Source: Acidobacterium sp. (GTDB lineage: Bacteria > Acidobacteriota > Terriglobia > Terriglobales > Acidobacteriaceae). From it: DNA of 64,000 bases. Every line of letters begins with the position of its first letter. Positions within the stretch are counted from its first letter, which is position 1. Positions 51,211-59,373 of this stretch are shown piece after piece. The notes below the pieces were generated by a model. That model was not told the DNA's origin. It saw nothing but the letters and a program-made list of their open reading frames with translations, and searched no databases. The DNA is taken from contig PMUI01000067.1 in NCBI GenBank assembly GCA_003166955.1, positions 1 through 64,000 on the forward strand. The letters are read 5' to 3'. The translations under genes were made by a program, and so were the position numbers.

Positions 51211-52469
51211 GGAACGATCTCCGTGGCAGCGGCGAAGCTGAGTTGGTGAATGCCGAGCCAGACCTGCTGGTTGGCAGTCAGCGCGTCGAGGTTGACCTGG
51301 CGGTAATCGCGCAGCGCGTCCAGATAGTCGAGCAGCGTTGCCCCGCCGTGCCGATAGCTGAATTCAAGGTTGTCGCGCACGCGCCGCGCCTCGTCGGTGT
51401 AGTGGCCGTTATACCGCTTCGCAAGGTCGAGAGCCGCGTCGTACGCGGCCCACGCCTGATCCACGTCGTTCAGCACCTGGTTGCGCGCCGCGATCTCTCC
51501 GAATCGCGCCGACTGCGCTTCGAAACGCGTGCGCTCCTTCTCGCCCTGATTGCGATCGAAGATGCGCAGCGGGATCGAAATCTGGAATCCCACGCTGTTG
51601 TAAACGCCAATGCGCTCATATTCGCCGCCGATCGTCGGATCCGTCGTCCCTTCCGCATCGGCAAGCTTCACATTTGCATCAGCCAGTGTTACAGATTGCC
51701 GTGCTGCCAGGTAGTCGGGCCGCGCCGCCAGCGCCTCCTGCTCTACCTGCGCCAGAGTGACCGCGGTTTCAGGAGGCTGAGTGGTGCCCGTGATGTCAAA
51801 AGCTGCATCGGGCTTCTCGATGCCCATCAGCAGCTGCAGCGAGTCGCTGGCCTGCGTCAGATCGAGCTTCGCGCTGTCATAGTCGGATTCAAATTCGGCA
51901 AGCTGCAGATCGATTCGCTCGAAATCCGTCTTGCTGATATCGCCCGCGTTCAGCCGCGCCTGGCTCAGCGCCACCGTCTTGCGATAGCCGTCCAGGTTGT
52001 CCTGCGCGATGTGCAGCGCCTCCTTCGCGATGAGCATGTTCGTGAACGCGTTCTTGATCTGCAGAATCGTCTGGCGCACCTGATCGTTGTACTGGCTGCG
52101 CGTCACATCGGTGGTCGAGTGCGCCACATCGAGCCGCCAACGCCGCTTCTGCCCGCGTTCGAAAAGACGCGAGATATTGCCAACGTAGGTGTAAGGGCTG
52201 CTGGGATTATTCGCCGGCAAAGTTGTGTTGGCCCCGGAAAGCAAGAACGTCGGATTCACCCGCAGACCTGCGGTAATCTCCGCGGCCTTCGTCGCTTCGA
52301 CGTGCTGCTCTGTCGAAAGCAGCGACGGATTCTTCGCTCGCGCGATGTCCAGCACCTGTGCGAGCGTCAGGGGCGCGGACGGCACAGCCGGTGCGCTCTG
52401 TGCGCGCGCGCCCAAACAGGCAACGCAAAGAGCCACTATCCATCCGGTTCCGGAAAGCCGGAGCTTCAT
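51207..52469 (-). CDS. TolC-family outer membrane efflux channel
   Basis: A 420-residue protein with a signal peptide (ending CLGARAQ). Two repeated helical OEP halves are visible: APLTLAQVLDIARAKNPSLL and following coiled coils, then TAVTLAQVEQEALAARPDYLAA. It would form the trimeric outer-membrane tunnel for the downstream adaptor and RND pump. Being first in the operon, it likely carries the promoter together with the small membrane protein upstream at 52548-52958. Confidence 0.92.
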   Translation of the reverse strand: MKLRLSGTGWIVALCVACLGARAQSAPAVPSAPLTLAQVLDIARAKNPSLLSTEQHVEATKAAEITAGLRVNPTFLLSGANTTLPANNPSSPYTYVGNISRLFERGQKRRWRLDVAHSTTDVTRSQYNDQVRQTILQIKNAFTNMLIAKEALHIAQDNLDGYRKTVALSQARLNAGDISKTDFERIDLQLAEFESDYDSAKLDLTQASDSLQLLMGIEKPDAAFDITGTTQPPETAVTLAQVEQEALAARPDYLAARQSVTLADANVKLADAEGTTDPTIGGEYERIGVYNSVGFQISIPLRIFDRNQGEKERTRFEAQSARFGEIAARNQVLNDVDQAWAAYDAALDLAKRYNGHYTDEARRVRDNLEFSYRHGGATLLDYLDALRDYRQVNLDALTANQQVWLGIHQLSFAAATEIVP

Positions 52470-52547
52470 AAGGAGGAATCCAGTGATCGTCCACAGACGG
52501 TCGGCGATATGTCAGGGGGGGAAATCAAACAAGAGCGGCGGAACGGC

Positions 52548-52958
52548 TTATGCCGCGGGAGGAGAACGAGCCGGCAGACCAGGGAAAAACCCCAGACGGA
52601 CTTCCGCGGTCGAGTGCTCTCTCGCAATGATCCCCCACGCCTGCATCCGCGGCAGCCGGGGAGCCGCCACCAGCACCGCCAGCGCCACCGGAAGGTGGTG
52701 CAGCGGCTGATCGGGTGAGGGCTGCAGGTCGCCGCCCCGCGCGACACGCTCGGTCTCGGCGGGATTGGTGTTGGCCTGCAGATCGTCCGTCAGCGAGATG
52801 ACCGGCAGCAGGATCACTGCCAGCACACCCAGCGCGACCAGCTGCATTCCAATCGTGGGCAGCACAGACTTCGCAGGGCACTGGCGCCGTCTCGTGAGCC
52901 ACAAAGCCCACAGCGCGACGGCAACGGCCACCCATAACAGATTGGAAAAAGTTTCCAC
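52548..52958 (-). CDS. Small membrane or exported protein linked to the efflux operon
   Basis: A 136-residue protein, METFSNLLWVAVAVALWALWL at the start, with a membrane segment at about residues 5-20, another at 36-55, and possibly a third near 88-100. A short C-terminal tail is basic and Pro-rich. It lies 78 bases before the TolC-like gene on the same strand. Similar small proteins precede metal-efflux operons in related bacteria as I recall, possibly as sensors; the function is unknown. Confidence 0.7.
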   Translation of the reverse strand: METFSNLLWVAVAVALWALWLTRRRQCPAKSVLPTIGMQLVALGVLAVILLPVISLTDDLQANTNPAETERVARGGDLQPSPDQPLHHLPVALAVLVAAPRLPRMQAWGIIAREHSTAEVRLGFFPGLPARSPPAA

Positions 52959-52996
52959 GATTGCAGGGGTCGATTATACGCAATTGGACGCCACGC

Positions 52997-53983
52997 TCAG
53001 GGCACAGGACGCACCTCGCCTTCCTGCAGGATCCAGAATTTGTCGACGTCTTCACGGTCCTGTAACGCACGCTGCAGCCGCTCCACAGGCTCCGTTTCGC
53101 CATCGTCGGCCAGCGCGAACGTCCCAAAGTGGATGCTGATCGCCGTCGCTGCGTCGAGAATGGAGCGCGCCTCGACGGCCTGCTCCGGCGTCATATGAAT
53201 CGGGCCCATGAACCACTCCGGCTCATACGCTCCAATCGGCAGCAACGCCAGCCGGAACCGGGAGAATCGGTCTCGCAGCGACGTGAACACCTCGCAGAAT
53301 CCAGTATCTCCGGCGAAGTACAGAATGCCGTGCGCAGCTTCGATCACCCACCCGCACCACAACGTGCGATTGCGATCGAAAGGCGTGCGCGCGGAAAAAT
53401 GTTGCGCCGGCACGCAGTGAATACTCCACTCGCCCAGCGCTTCCGGCTGCCACCAGTCCAGCTCGCGCACCTTCTGGAACCCGAGCCGCCGCAGCGGTCC
53501 GGCAAGCCCCAGAGGGCAAAAGACGGCAGGCTCATGGCGCGCCGCAAGCCGCTTCAGCGTAGGCGCATCGAAATGGTCATAGTGATTGTGACTAATCAGC
53601 AGGCAATGGATCTCCGGCAGATCCTCGAAGCGAATGCCAGGATCGCGGTGCCGCTCCGGACCCGTGAAGCTTACCGGACTCACCCGGCGTGACCACACCG
53701 GATCGGTCAGAATATTCATCCCCTCGGTTTGCATCAGCACCGTGGAGTGGTTCACAAAAGTCACGCGCAGCGTCGCGCCTTCTACCTGCGCCAGTGGCTT
53801 CGGTCCCGGAGTCGACGGAACCCATCGGTGCCACGGTCCGATCTTCCGGCGCATCATCCAGCGCAGAGCGTCGCGAAAACCGTGCTCGCGAACGCCCGGA
53901 TTGAAGAACCGTCCGTCGCGAAAATGCTCCACCACTTGTGATGTTTCCGTCGAATCCGGCACAAGATCCGTCGCTTCCGGCAT
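52997..53983 (-). CDS. MBL-fold metallo-hydrolase, UlaG/NAPE-PLD-like
   Basis: A 328-residue metal-dependent hydrolase. I choose the start at 53983 (MPEATDLVPDSTETSQ); an upstream start would add 24 basic residues. The metal motif is LLISHNHYDHFD (HxHxDH type), with further ligands in VPAQHFSAR, YFAGDTGFC and ISIHFGTFAL. The N-terminal RFFNPG...W and the overall plan agree with the NAPE-PLD/RomA-like group. Its natural substrate is probably a phosphodiester or lipid, but this is inference. Confidence 0.87.
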   Translation of the reverse strand: MPEATDLVPDSTETSQVVEHFRDGRFFNPGVREHGFRDALRWMMRRKIGPWHRWVPSTPGPKPLAQVEGATLRVTFVNHSTVLMQTEGMNILTDPVWSRRVSPVSFTGPERHRDPGIRFEDLPEIHCLLISHNHYDHFDAPTLKRLAARHEPAVFCPLGLAGPLRRLGFQKVRELDWWQPEALGEWSIHCVPAQHFSARTPFDRNRTLWCGWVIEAAHGILYFAGDTGFCEVFTSLRDRFSRFRLALLPIGAYEPEWFMGPIHMTPEQAVEARSILDAATAISIHFGTFALADDGETEPVERLQRALQDREDVDKFWILQEGEVRPVP

Positions 53984-54163
53984 GGATATAAGGATGCGGG
54001 TCGCCGCGGAACGGCGCAACTTCCTCCGCCTCGGCGCAGAAAGATTGCAGAACACGAGCCTGCAAAGCCCTGCCGGCCCGCCGCAATGGTCTATAGTGTT
54101 TCAATTACGCAATCTGTCGCAACCCCTGTAACTTAATTTCGCTCCTTTGTGAGGTCCATCTCT

Positions 54164-56404
54164 ATGCGCCTGCCGGTTGCCGCCTGCTGTCTGCTTGCCG
54201 TTGCCGCTTACGCCGTCGATGCTGTACATCCGCTGCGCGGCTACACCCCCGATGACTCCGCCACCGAGATCGGCTGGGAACAAAAATTCCGCCAGCTGCC
54301 GGACCCCGACCACATCCGCGAAAATATGCGCCGCCTCTCCGCGCGGCCGCATCACGTCGGCTCTCCATATGACAAGGACAACGCCGAGTGGCTCCTCGCG
54401 CAGTTGAAATCCTGGGGACTCGATGCGCAGATCGAGACCTTCTCCGCCCTCTTTCCCACGCCGAAATCGCGCAAGCTCGAGCTTCTCGGCCCAACTCCGT
54501 TTACCGCAAAGCTCCAGGAGCCTCCAATCAGCGTCGATCCCACTTCGGGGCAGACCAGCGAGCAATTGCCTACCTACAACGCTTACTCGCGCGACGGCGA
54601 TGTCACCGCGCCCCTGGTCTACGTCAATTACGGCCGTCCCGAAGACTATGAAGTGCTCGACCGCATGGGCATCTCGGTCAAGGGCGCCATCGTCATCGCG
54701 CGTTACGGCGCGAGCTGGCGCGGCATCAAGCCCAAAGTCGCGGCCGAGCACGGTGCCGTCGGCTGCATCATCTACTCCGATCCGCGCGACGACGGCTTCT
54801 ACCGCGGCGATCCCTACCCACAAGGTCCCATGCGTCCGGCCGATGGCGCGCAGCGTGGCAGCGTCATGGACATGCCTGTCTATCCCGGCGATCCGCAAAC
54901 GCCGGGAGTTGGCGCCGTCGAAGGGGTGAAGCTGATCCCCATCGATCAGGTCCAGACCATCACCAAAATTCCCGTTCTGCCCATCTCCTGGGCCGATGCC
55001 ACGCCCTTCCTCAAGGCCCTCGGCGGCGAAACCGTTCCCGAAGCGTGGCGCGGTTCGTTGCCCTTCACCTACCACGTCGGCCCCAGCACCGCGAAGGCGC
55101 ATCTCGCCGTCAGCTTCAACTGGGACCGCAAGCCGCTCTACGATGTCGTCGCGAAAATCAAAGGCAAGAAGTATCCCGACCAGTGGGTCATCCGCGGCAA
55201 TCACCACGATGCGTGGGTCAACGGCGCGGGCGATCCGCTTTCCGGCGCAAGCCCCGAACTCGAGGAAGCGCGCGCCCTGGGTGAATTGCTCAAACAAGGT
55301 TGGGAGCCCGACCGAACCATCATCTACTGCTTCTGGGATGGCGAGGAGCCGGCGCTGCTGGGCTCAACCGAATGGGCCGAGACCCACGCCGACGAGCTGA
55401 AGCAGCACGCCGTCGCTTACTTCAACTCCGATGGCAACGGCCGCGGCTACTTCCGCGCCGAAGGCTCGCACTCGCTCGAGAACTTCGTCAACGAAGTGGC
55501 GAAGGACATTCAGGATCCGGAAACCAAAATGACAGTCTGGAAGCGCGTGCGCCTCGTCGACATCAACCGCGCCACAAATCAGGCGCGCGGTGAGATTCGC
55601 TCCCGCTCCGACCTGCGCATTCCCGCCCTTGGATCCGGTTCCGACTACACCGTCTTCATCGACCACCTAGGCGTCGCCAGCGTCAACCTCGGCTACGGCG
55701 GCGAAGATGAAGGCGGCGGCCAGTATCACTCCGCCTACGATGACTTTTACTGGTACACGCACTTTTCCGACACCGACTTCAGTTACGGCCGCGCGCTCGC
55801 GCAAACCGCCGGCACCATGGTCATGCGCATGGCCGATGCTGACGTCCTCCCGTTCCAGTTTGGCGACCTCGCCGACACCGTGCACCTTTACGACACGCAG
55901 CTCAAGACCCTGCTCACCGAAAAGCGTGACGACGCGAAGGAGCGCGACCAGGAAATCTCCGATGGCGTCTACCAGGCGCTCTACGATCCGAGGAAGCAAA
56001 TGGTGCCTCCCCCCGTCGAGCCCGTCCCGCCCTATCTCAACTTCGCGCCGCTCGATCAGGCTTCTGACGACCTCACCGAAGCCGCAAAGGCCTTTGACCA
56101 GGCCTTCGCCGCCGCTAACGGCAACGCGCCTCTGGAACTGAACCTCGACCTGATTCGCAGCGAGCGCGTGCTCACCGATGATCGTGGCCTGCCCAGCCGC
56201 CCGTGGTTTGAGCACCTCCTCTACGCCCCGGGTTTCTACACCGGCTACGGCGTCAAGACCGTCCCCGGCGTCCGTGAGGCCATCGAACAGAAAAAATGGA
56301 CCGAGGCGGACGAGCAGATTACCCGCGTCTCCGCAGCCCTCGAACGCGAGGCCGATCTGCTGAAGGACGCAACAAAGCTCTTGCCCGCGAAAAAATCCGA
56401 ATAA
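54164..56404 (+). CDS. Secreted M28 zinc peptidase, glutamate-carboxypeptidase-II-like
   Basis: A 746-residue exported peptidase. The ATG at 54164 follows gtgagg by about 9 bases; the signal peptide ends near YAVDA. A PA domain (about residues 120-270) with VNYGRPEDYEVL precedes the M28 domain. The zinc ligands and catalytic base are visible: GNHHDAWVNGAGDP (His, Asp), FWDGEEPALLGS (Glu, Glu), NSDGNG (Asp) and YHSAYDDF (His). A C-terminal dimerisation domain follows. Its role is probably carboxy- or dipeptide trimming in the periplasm. An amidohydrolase follows 51 bases later. Confidence 0.93.
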   Translation: MRLPVAACCLLAVAAYAVDAVHPLRGYTPDDSATEIGWEQKFRQLPDPDHIRENMRRLSARPHHVGSPYDKDNAEWLLAQLKSWGLDAQIETFSALFPTPKSRKLELLGPTPFTAKLQEPPISVDPTSGQTSEQLPTYNAYSRDGDVTAPLVYVNYGRPEDYEVLDRMGISVKGAIVIARYGASWRGIKPKVAAEHGAVGCIIYSDPRDDGFYRGDPYPQGPMRPADGAQRGSVMDMPVYPGDPQTPGVGAVEGVKLIPIDQVQTITKIPVLPISWADATPFLKALGGETVPEAWRGSLPFTYHVGPSTAKAHLAVSFNWDRKPLYDVVAKIKGKKYPDQWVIRGNHHDAWVNGAGDPLSGASPELEEARALGELLKQGWEPDRTIIYCFWDGEEPALLGSTEWAETHADELKQHAVAYFNSDGNGRGYFRAEGSHSLENFVNEVAKDIQDPETKMTVWKRVRLVDINRATNQARGEIRSRSDLRIPALGSGSDYTVFIDHLGVASVNLGYGGEDEGGGQYHSAYDDFYWYTHFSDTDFSYGRALAQTAGTMVMRMADADVLPFQFGDLADTVHLYDTQLKTLLTEKRDDAKERDQEISDGVYQALYDPRKQMVPPPVEPVPPYLNFAPLDQASDDLTEAAKAFDQAFAAANGNAPLELNLDLIRSERVLTDDRGLPSRPWFEHLLYAPGFYTGYGVKTVPGVREAIEQKKWTEADEQITRVSAALEREADLLKDATKLLPAKKSE

Positions 56405-56455
56405 CAAAACGTGAGCCCGACGCCGATCGGCTCACCATGCTCTGAGGAGATACTC

Positions 56456-57793
56456 ATGAACCTGATGGATGCACTGCGACGGACCACAATCGTCGCCGCA
56501 TGTCTGCCCGTTGCCATTGCCCTGGCCCAGGATGCCCCGTCCCCCGCGCCCGCCGTCACCGTGATTCACTGCCCGAACCTCTTCGACAGCATCGCTGGCA
56601 AAATGCTCGGCCCCACCACCGTCTTCATCTCCGGCAACAAATTCGACAAAGTCGAGCCCGGCACGCAGACCGCTCCCGGAGCTACCGTCATTGAGCTAAC
56701 CGGCGCTACCTGCCTGCCCGGTCTCATCGATGACCACGTCCACCTCGACGATCAGTTCGGCAAAAACACCTACGCCGAAGCCGCCCACGTCAACTTTGCC
56801 GATGAAGTGCTGCGCTCGACCCTCTACGCCCGCCGCACCCTGCTCGCTGGATTCACTACCGTCCGCAACGTTGGCGATACGAACTACGACACCGTGGCTC
56901 TTCGCAAAGCCGTCGCGGAAGGCACTGTCGTCGGCCCCCGCATCTTCACCGCGGGGCCGGCGATCAGCACCACCGGCGGCCACGCCGACCACACCAACGG
57001 CCTCAGCATGGATCTGCAGGGCGATCCCGGTCCCATGCAATCCATCTTCAACGGTCCCGACGAAGCGCGGAAGGTGGTGCGCCTCCACTATAAGGAGGGC
57101 GCCGATCTCATCAAGGCCATGCCCTCCGGCGGCGTCATGGATCTCGGCACGAACGGCTCCGGCCCGCAGATGACTGAGGAGGAAATCCGCGCCATCGTCG
57201 AGACCGCCCACGACTACGGCATGAAAGTCGCCGTCCATGCCCACGGCGCGGAGGCCATCCGCCGCTCCGTCATTGCCGGCGTCGACTCCGTTGAGCACGG
57301 TACCTTCATGGACGACGCGGATATCAAGCTCATGAAGGAGCATGGCACCTTCTACTGCCCAACCGTCTACACCGGGCAGTTCGTCGCAGAGCAGGCAAAG
57401 AAAGGCGCGTACCCTCCCGCCGTCACCAAAAAGGCTTTGGAAGTCGGTCCACAAATCATTAAGACGGTCAGCCGCGCCTACCAGGGTGGCGTGAAATTCG
57501 CCTATGGCACCGACGCCGGCGTCTATCCTCACGGCCAGAACTGGGAAGACTTCATCTACCTCGTCAAAGCCGGTTTGCCCCCCGCCTATACCTTGCAAAT
57601 GGCCACGATCAACGCAGCCCAGTTACTCGGTCACGACGATGAGTTAGGCGTAGTGGCCCCGGGTAAACTCGCTGACTTAGTCGCCGTCCCTGGCAATCCG
57701 CTGGATGACATCACCGTCATGAGCAAAGTCAGCTTCGTCATGAAGGCGGGCGTCGTCTACAAGCGCGACAGCCAGGAAGTGCTGACCCAGTAG
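56456..57793 (+). CDS. Secreted amidohydrolase, imidazolonepropionase/Xaa-Pro-dipeptidase-like
   Basis: A 445-residue metal-dependent hydrolase. gaggag lies before the ATG at 56456, and the signal peptide ends ALAQ. Metal ligands: LIDDHVHLDD (HxH), a Lys in GADLIKAMPSGG, HAHGAEA, EHGTFMDD, and the Asp in YGTDAGVYPHG. The subgroup includes exported dipeptidases and related amidohydrolases, so a joint task with the M28 peptidase in using extracellular peptides is possible. The short spacing suggests one transcript with that gene. Confidence 0.92.
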   Translation: MNLMDALRRTTIVAACLPVAIALAQDAPSPAPAVTVIHCPNLFDSIAGKMLGPTTVFISGNKFDKVEPGTQTAPGATVIELTGATCLPGLIDDHVHLDDQFGKNTYAEAAHVNFADEVLRSTLYARRTLLAGFTTVRNVGDTNYDTVALRKAVAEGTVVGPRIFTAGPAISTTGGHADHTNGLSMDLQGDPGPMQSIFNGPDEARKVVRLHYKEGADLIKAMPSGGVMDLGTNGSGPQMTEEEIRAIVETAHDYGMKVAVHAHGAEAIRRSVIAGVDSVEHGTFMDDADIKLMKEHGTFYCPTVYTGQFVAEQAKKGAYPPAVTKKALEVGPQIIKTVSRAYQGGVKFAYGTDAGVYPHGQNWEDFIYLVKAGLPPAYTLQMATINAAQLLGHDDELGVVAPGKLADLVAVPGNPLDDITVMSKVSFVMKAGVVYKRDSQEVLTQ

Positions 57794-57897
57794 CAGAAGC
57801 CCGCATCGCCGGCAATCCGGCTTTCCAGCGGCGGCCGGGGCCGGTCGCGGTGTGATCCCGAAGCGAGAGGGCAAATCACGCGCGAAATGGGGGTTAC

Positions 57898-59346
57898 CTA
57901 ACCCATAAATCCCAGGTACGGACTGGTTCCGAAGTTAGCGAAGTTCGGGAAGATCTGTTTGATCTGCCCATCGGAAAGTCCGAACCACCGCGCCAGCGTT
58001 CCCGCGTATTGATCCACCGACGTAGTCGGAATCAGGCGGCCCGCGCCAACGTCGTTCGCCTGATCGACGCCGACCACCGGATACTGCCCGTACATATCGT
58101 GTCCTTGAACCGCCCCGCCCACGACAAAGTGGTGGCTGCCCCATCCGTGATCGGTGCCGTCGCTGTTGCTGGTCAGCGTGCGCCCAAAGTCCGACGCGGT
58201 GAACGTCGTCACTTGGTTCCCAATCCCCGCCGCGTTCATCAGTCCGTCGAAATACTCGAACGCCTGTCCCAGCTGTGTCAGCAGCCGCGCGTGCTGTGTT
58301 GCCTGGCCGTCGTGCGTGTCGAAGCTTCCCAGCTGCACATAGAAGATCTGGCGGTTCACACCCAGCCCGCCGCGTCCGCCGATGATGCGAGCCACCGTCT
58401 GCAACGAAGCAGCCAGCGGGTTATCGGTGAGCTTGTTCGTCATCGGGTCCAGGTATTGCGGCGGATTCGGAACCCCTCCCACGCCCGCGGGAAGCATCGA
58501 GGAGGCCAGCAATGCCTGCGCCTGCATCGATCGATTGACAACGACCTCGTACTCCTTTGCGAAGAGGTTCGTCTCCTCCGCAGTGAGAATCGAATTGAGC
58601 GCGCTCGAGCCGGCCTGCGAACCGAACAGCGGATTAGCCAACCCTGAGATAGGAATGGGCCCGGCGGGCGTGACGTTGAGCTGGAACGACGTTTGCCCTG
58701 AGAGGAACAGAGCGATGCCCGCGGTCGAAATGCAGGTGAACATGGAATTGCTGTTCATGTTCATGCTCTCGATCAGATCGGCGACCGCCCCGCCCCATCC
58801 CACGTGCTCCGCGCTGCCGCCGTTCGACGCGATGGCTTGCCACGCCGCCGTCTGATCGAAGTGGGAGAACAGTGAAGCGGGAAGCGGAACGGAACTGGCC
58901 TGCACCTGCGCCTTGCTCGCAGGCGTAATCAGCGTGCCGGTATTCGCGACGACTGCCGCGCGCCCTGCGTTGAAGAGGTTCTGAATGCCGCCCAGATACG
59001 GATTCAGCGCAAACGTCCGCCCGGACTGCGACGTGTTCGGCGTAATGGGCAGCAGTTGCGCCAGCGGGTAGGCCAGCCCCGGCGCTCCGGACCGCGCCTG
59101 TGTGAACGCCGAAAAGGAATCCGAGTCGGTCGCGATCACCGTACCGTGGCCATCGTTGCCGCCCTGCAAAAAGACGCACACCAGCGCGCGATAGTCCGTT
59201 GCGCCCGTGCTCTGCGCCATCGCCGCCAGCGAGTTAAGGCCCAGAATAAATGGGCTGGCGTACATTCCGGACATAGTGGCCAGTGATGCCGTTCTCAGGA
59301 ACTGGCGGCGGGACTGCTCTAATTTATTGTCGATGCACTTGCACAT
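57898..59346 (-). CDS. DUF1501 protein, Tat-exported
   Basis: A 482-residue protein with a twin-arginine signal SRRQFLR at residues 12-18 and hydrophobic stretch. The DUF1501 domain follows (ALVCVFLQGGNDGHGTVI, SFDTHDGQATQHARLLTQL, DFGRTLTSNSDGTDHGWGSHHF), which is related to alkaline-phosphatase/sulfatase folds. It is found together with DUF1800 in many Acidobacteria and Planctomycetes; together they may act on surface polysaccharides, though no activity is proven. It lies 27 bases behind the DUF1800 gene. Confidence 0.92.
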   Translation of the reverse strand: MCKCIDNKLEQSRRQFLRTASLATMSGMYASPFILGLNSLAAMAQSTGATDYRALVCVFLQGGNDGHGTVIATDSDSFSAFTQARSGAPGLAYPLAQLLPITPNTSQSGRTFALNPYLGGIQNLFNAGRAAVVANTGTLITPASKAQVQASSVPLPASLFSHFDQTAAWQAIASNGGSAEHVGWGGAVADLIESMNMNSNSMFTCISTAGIALFLSGQTSFQLNVTPAGPIPISGLANPLFGSQAGSSALNSILTAEETNLFAKEYEVVVNRSMQAQALLASSMLPAGVGGVPNPPQYLDPMTNKLTDNPLAASLQTVARIIGGRGGLGVNRQIFYVQLGSFDTHDGQATQHARLLTQLGQAFEYFDGLMNAAGIGNQVTTFTASDFGRTLTSNSDGTDHGWGSHHFVVGGAVQGHDMYGQYPVVGVDQANDVGAGRLIPTTSVDQYAGTLARWFGLSDGQIKQIFPNFANFGTSPYLGFMG

Positions 59347-59373
59347 TTCTCGGGCTCCCTGGTATTACGTGCT

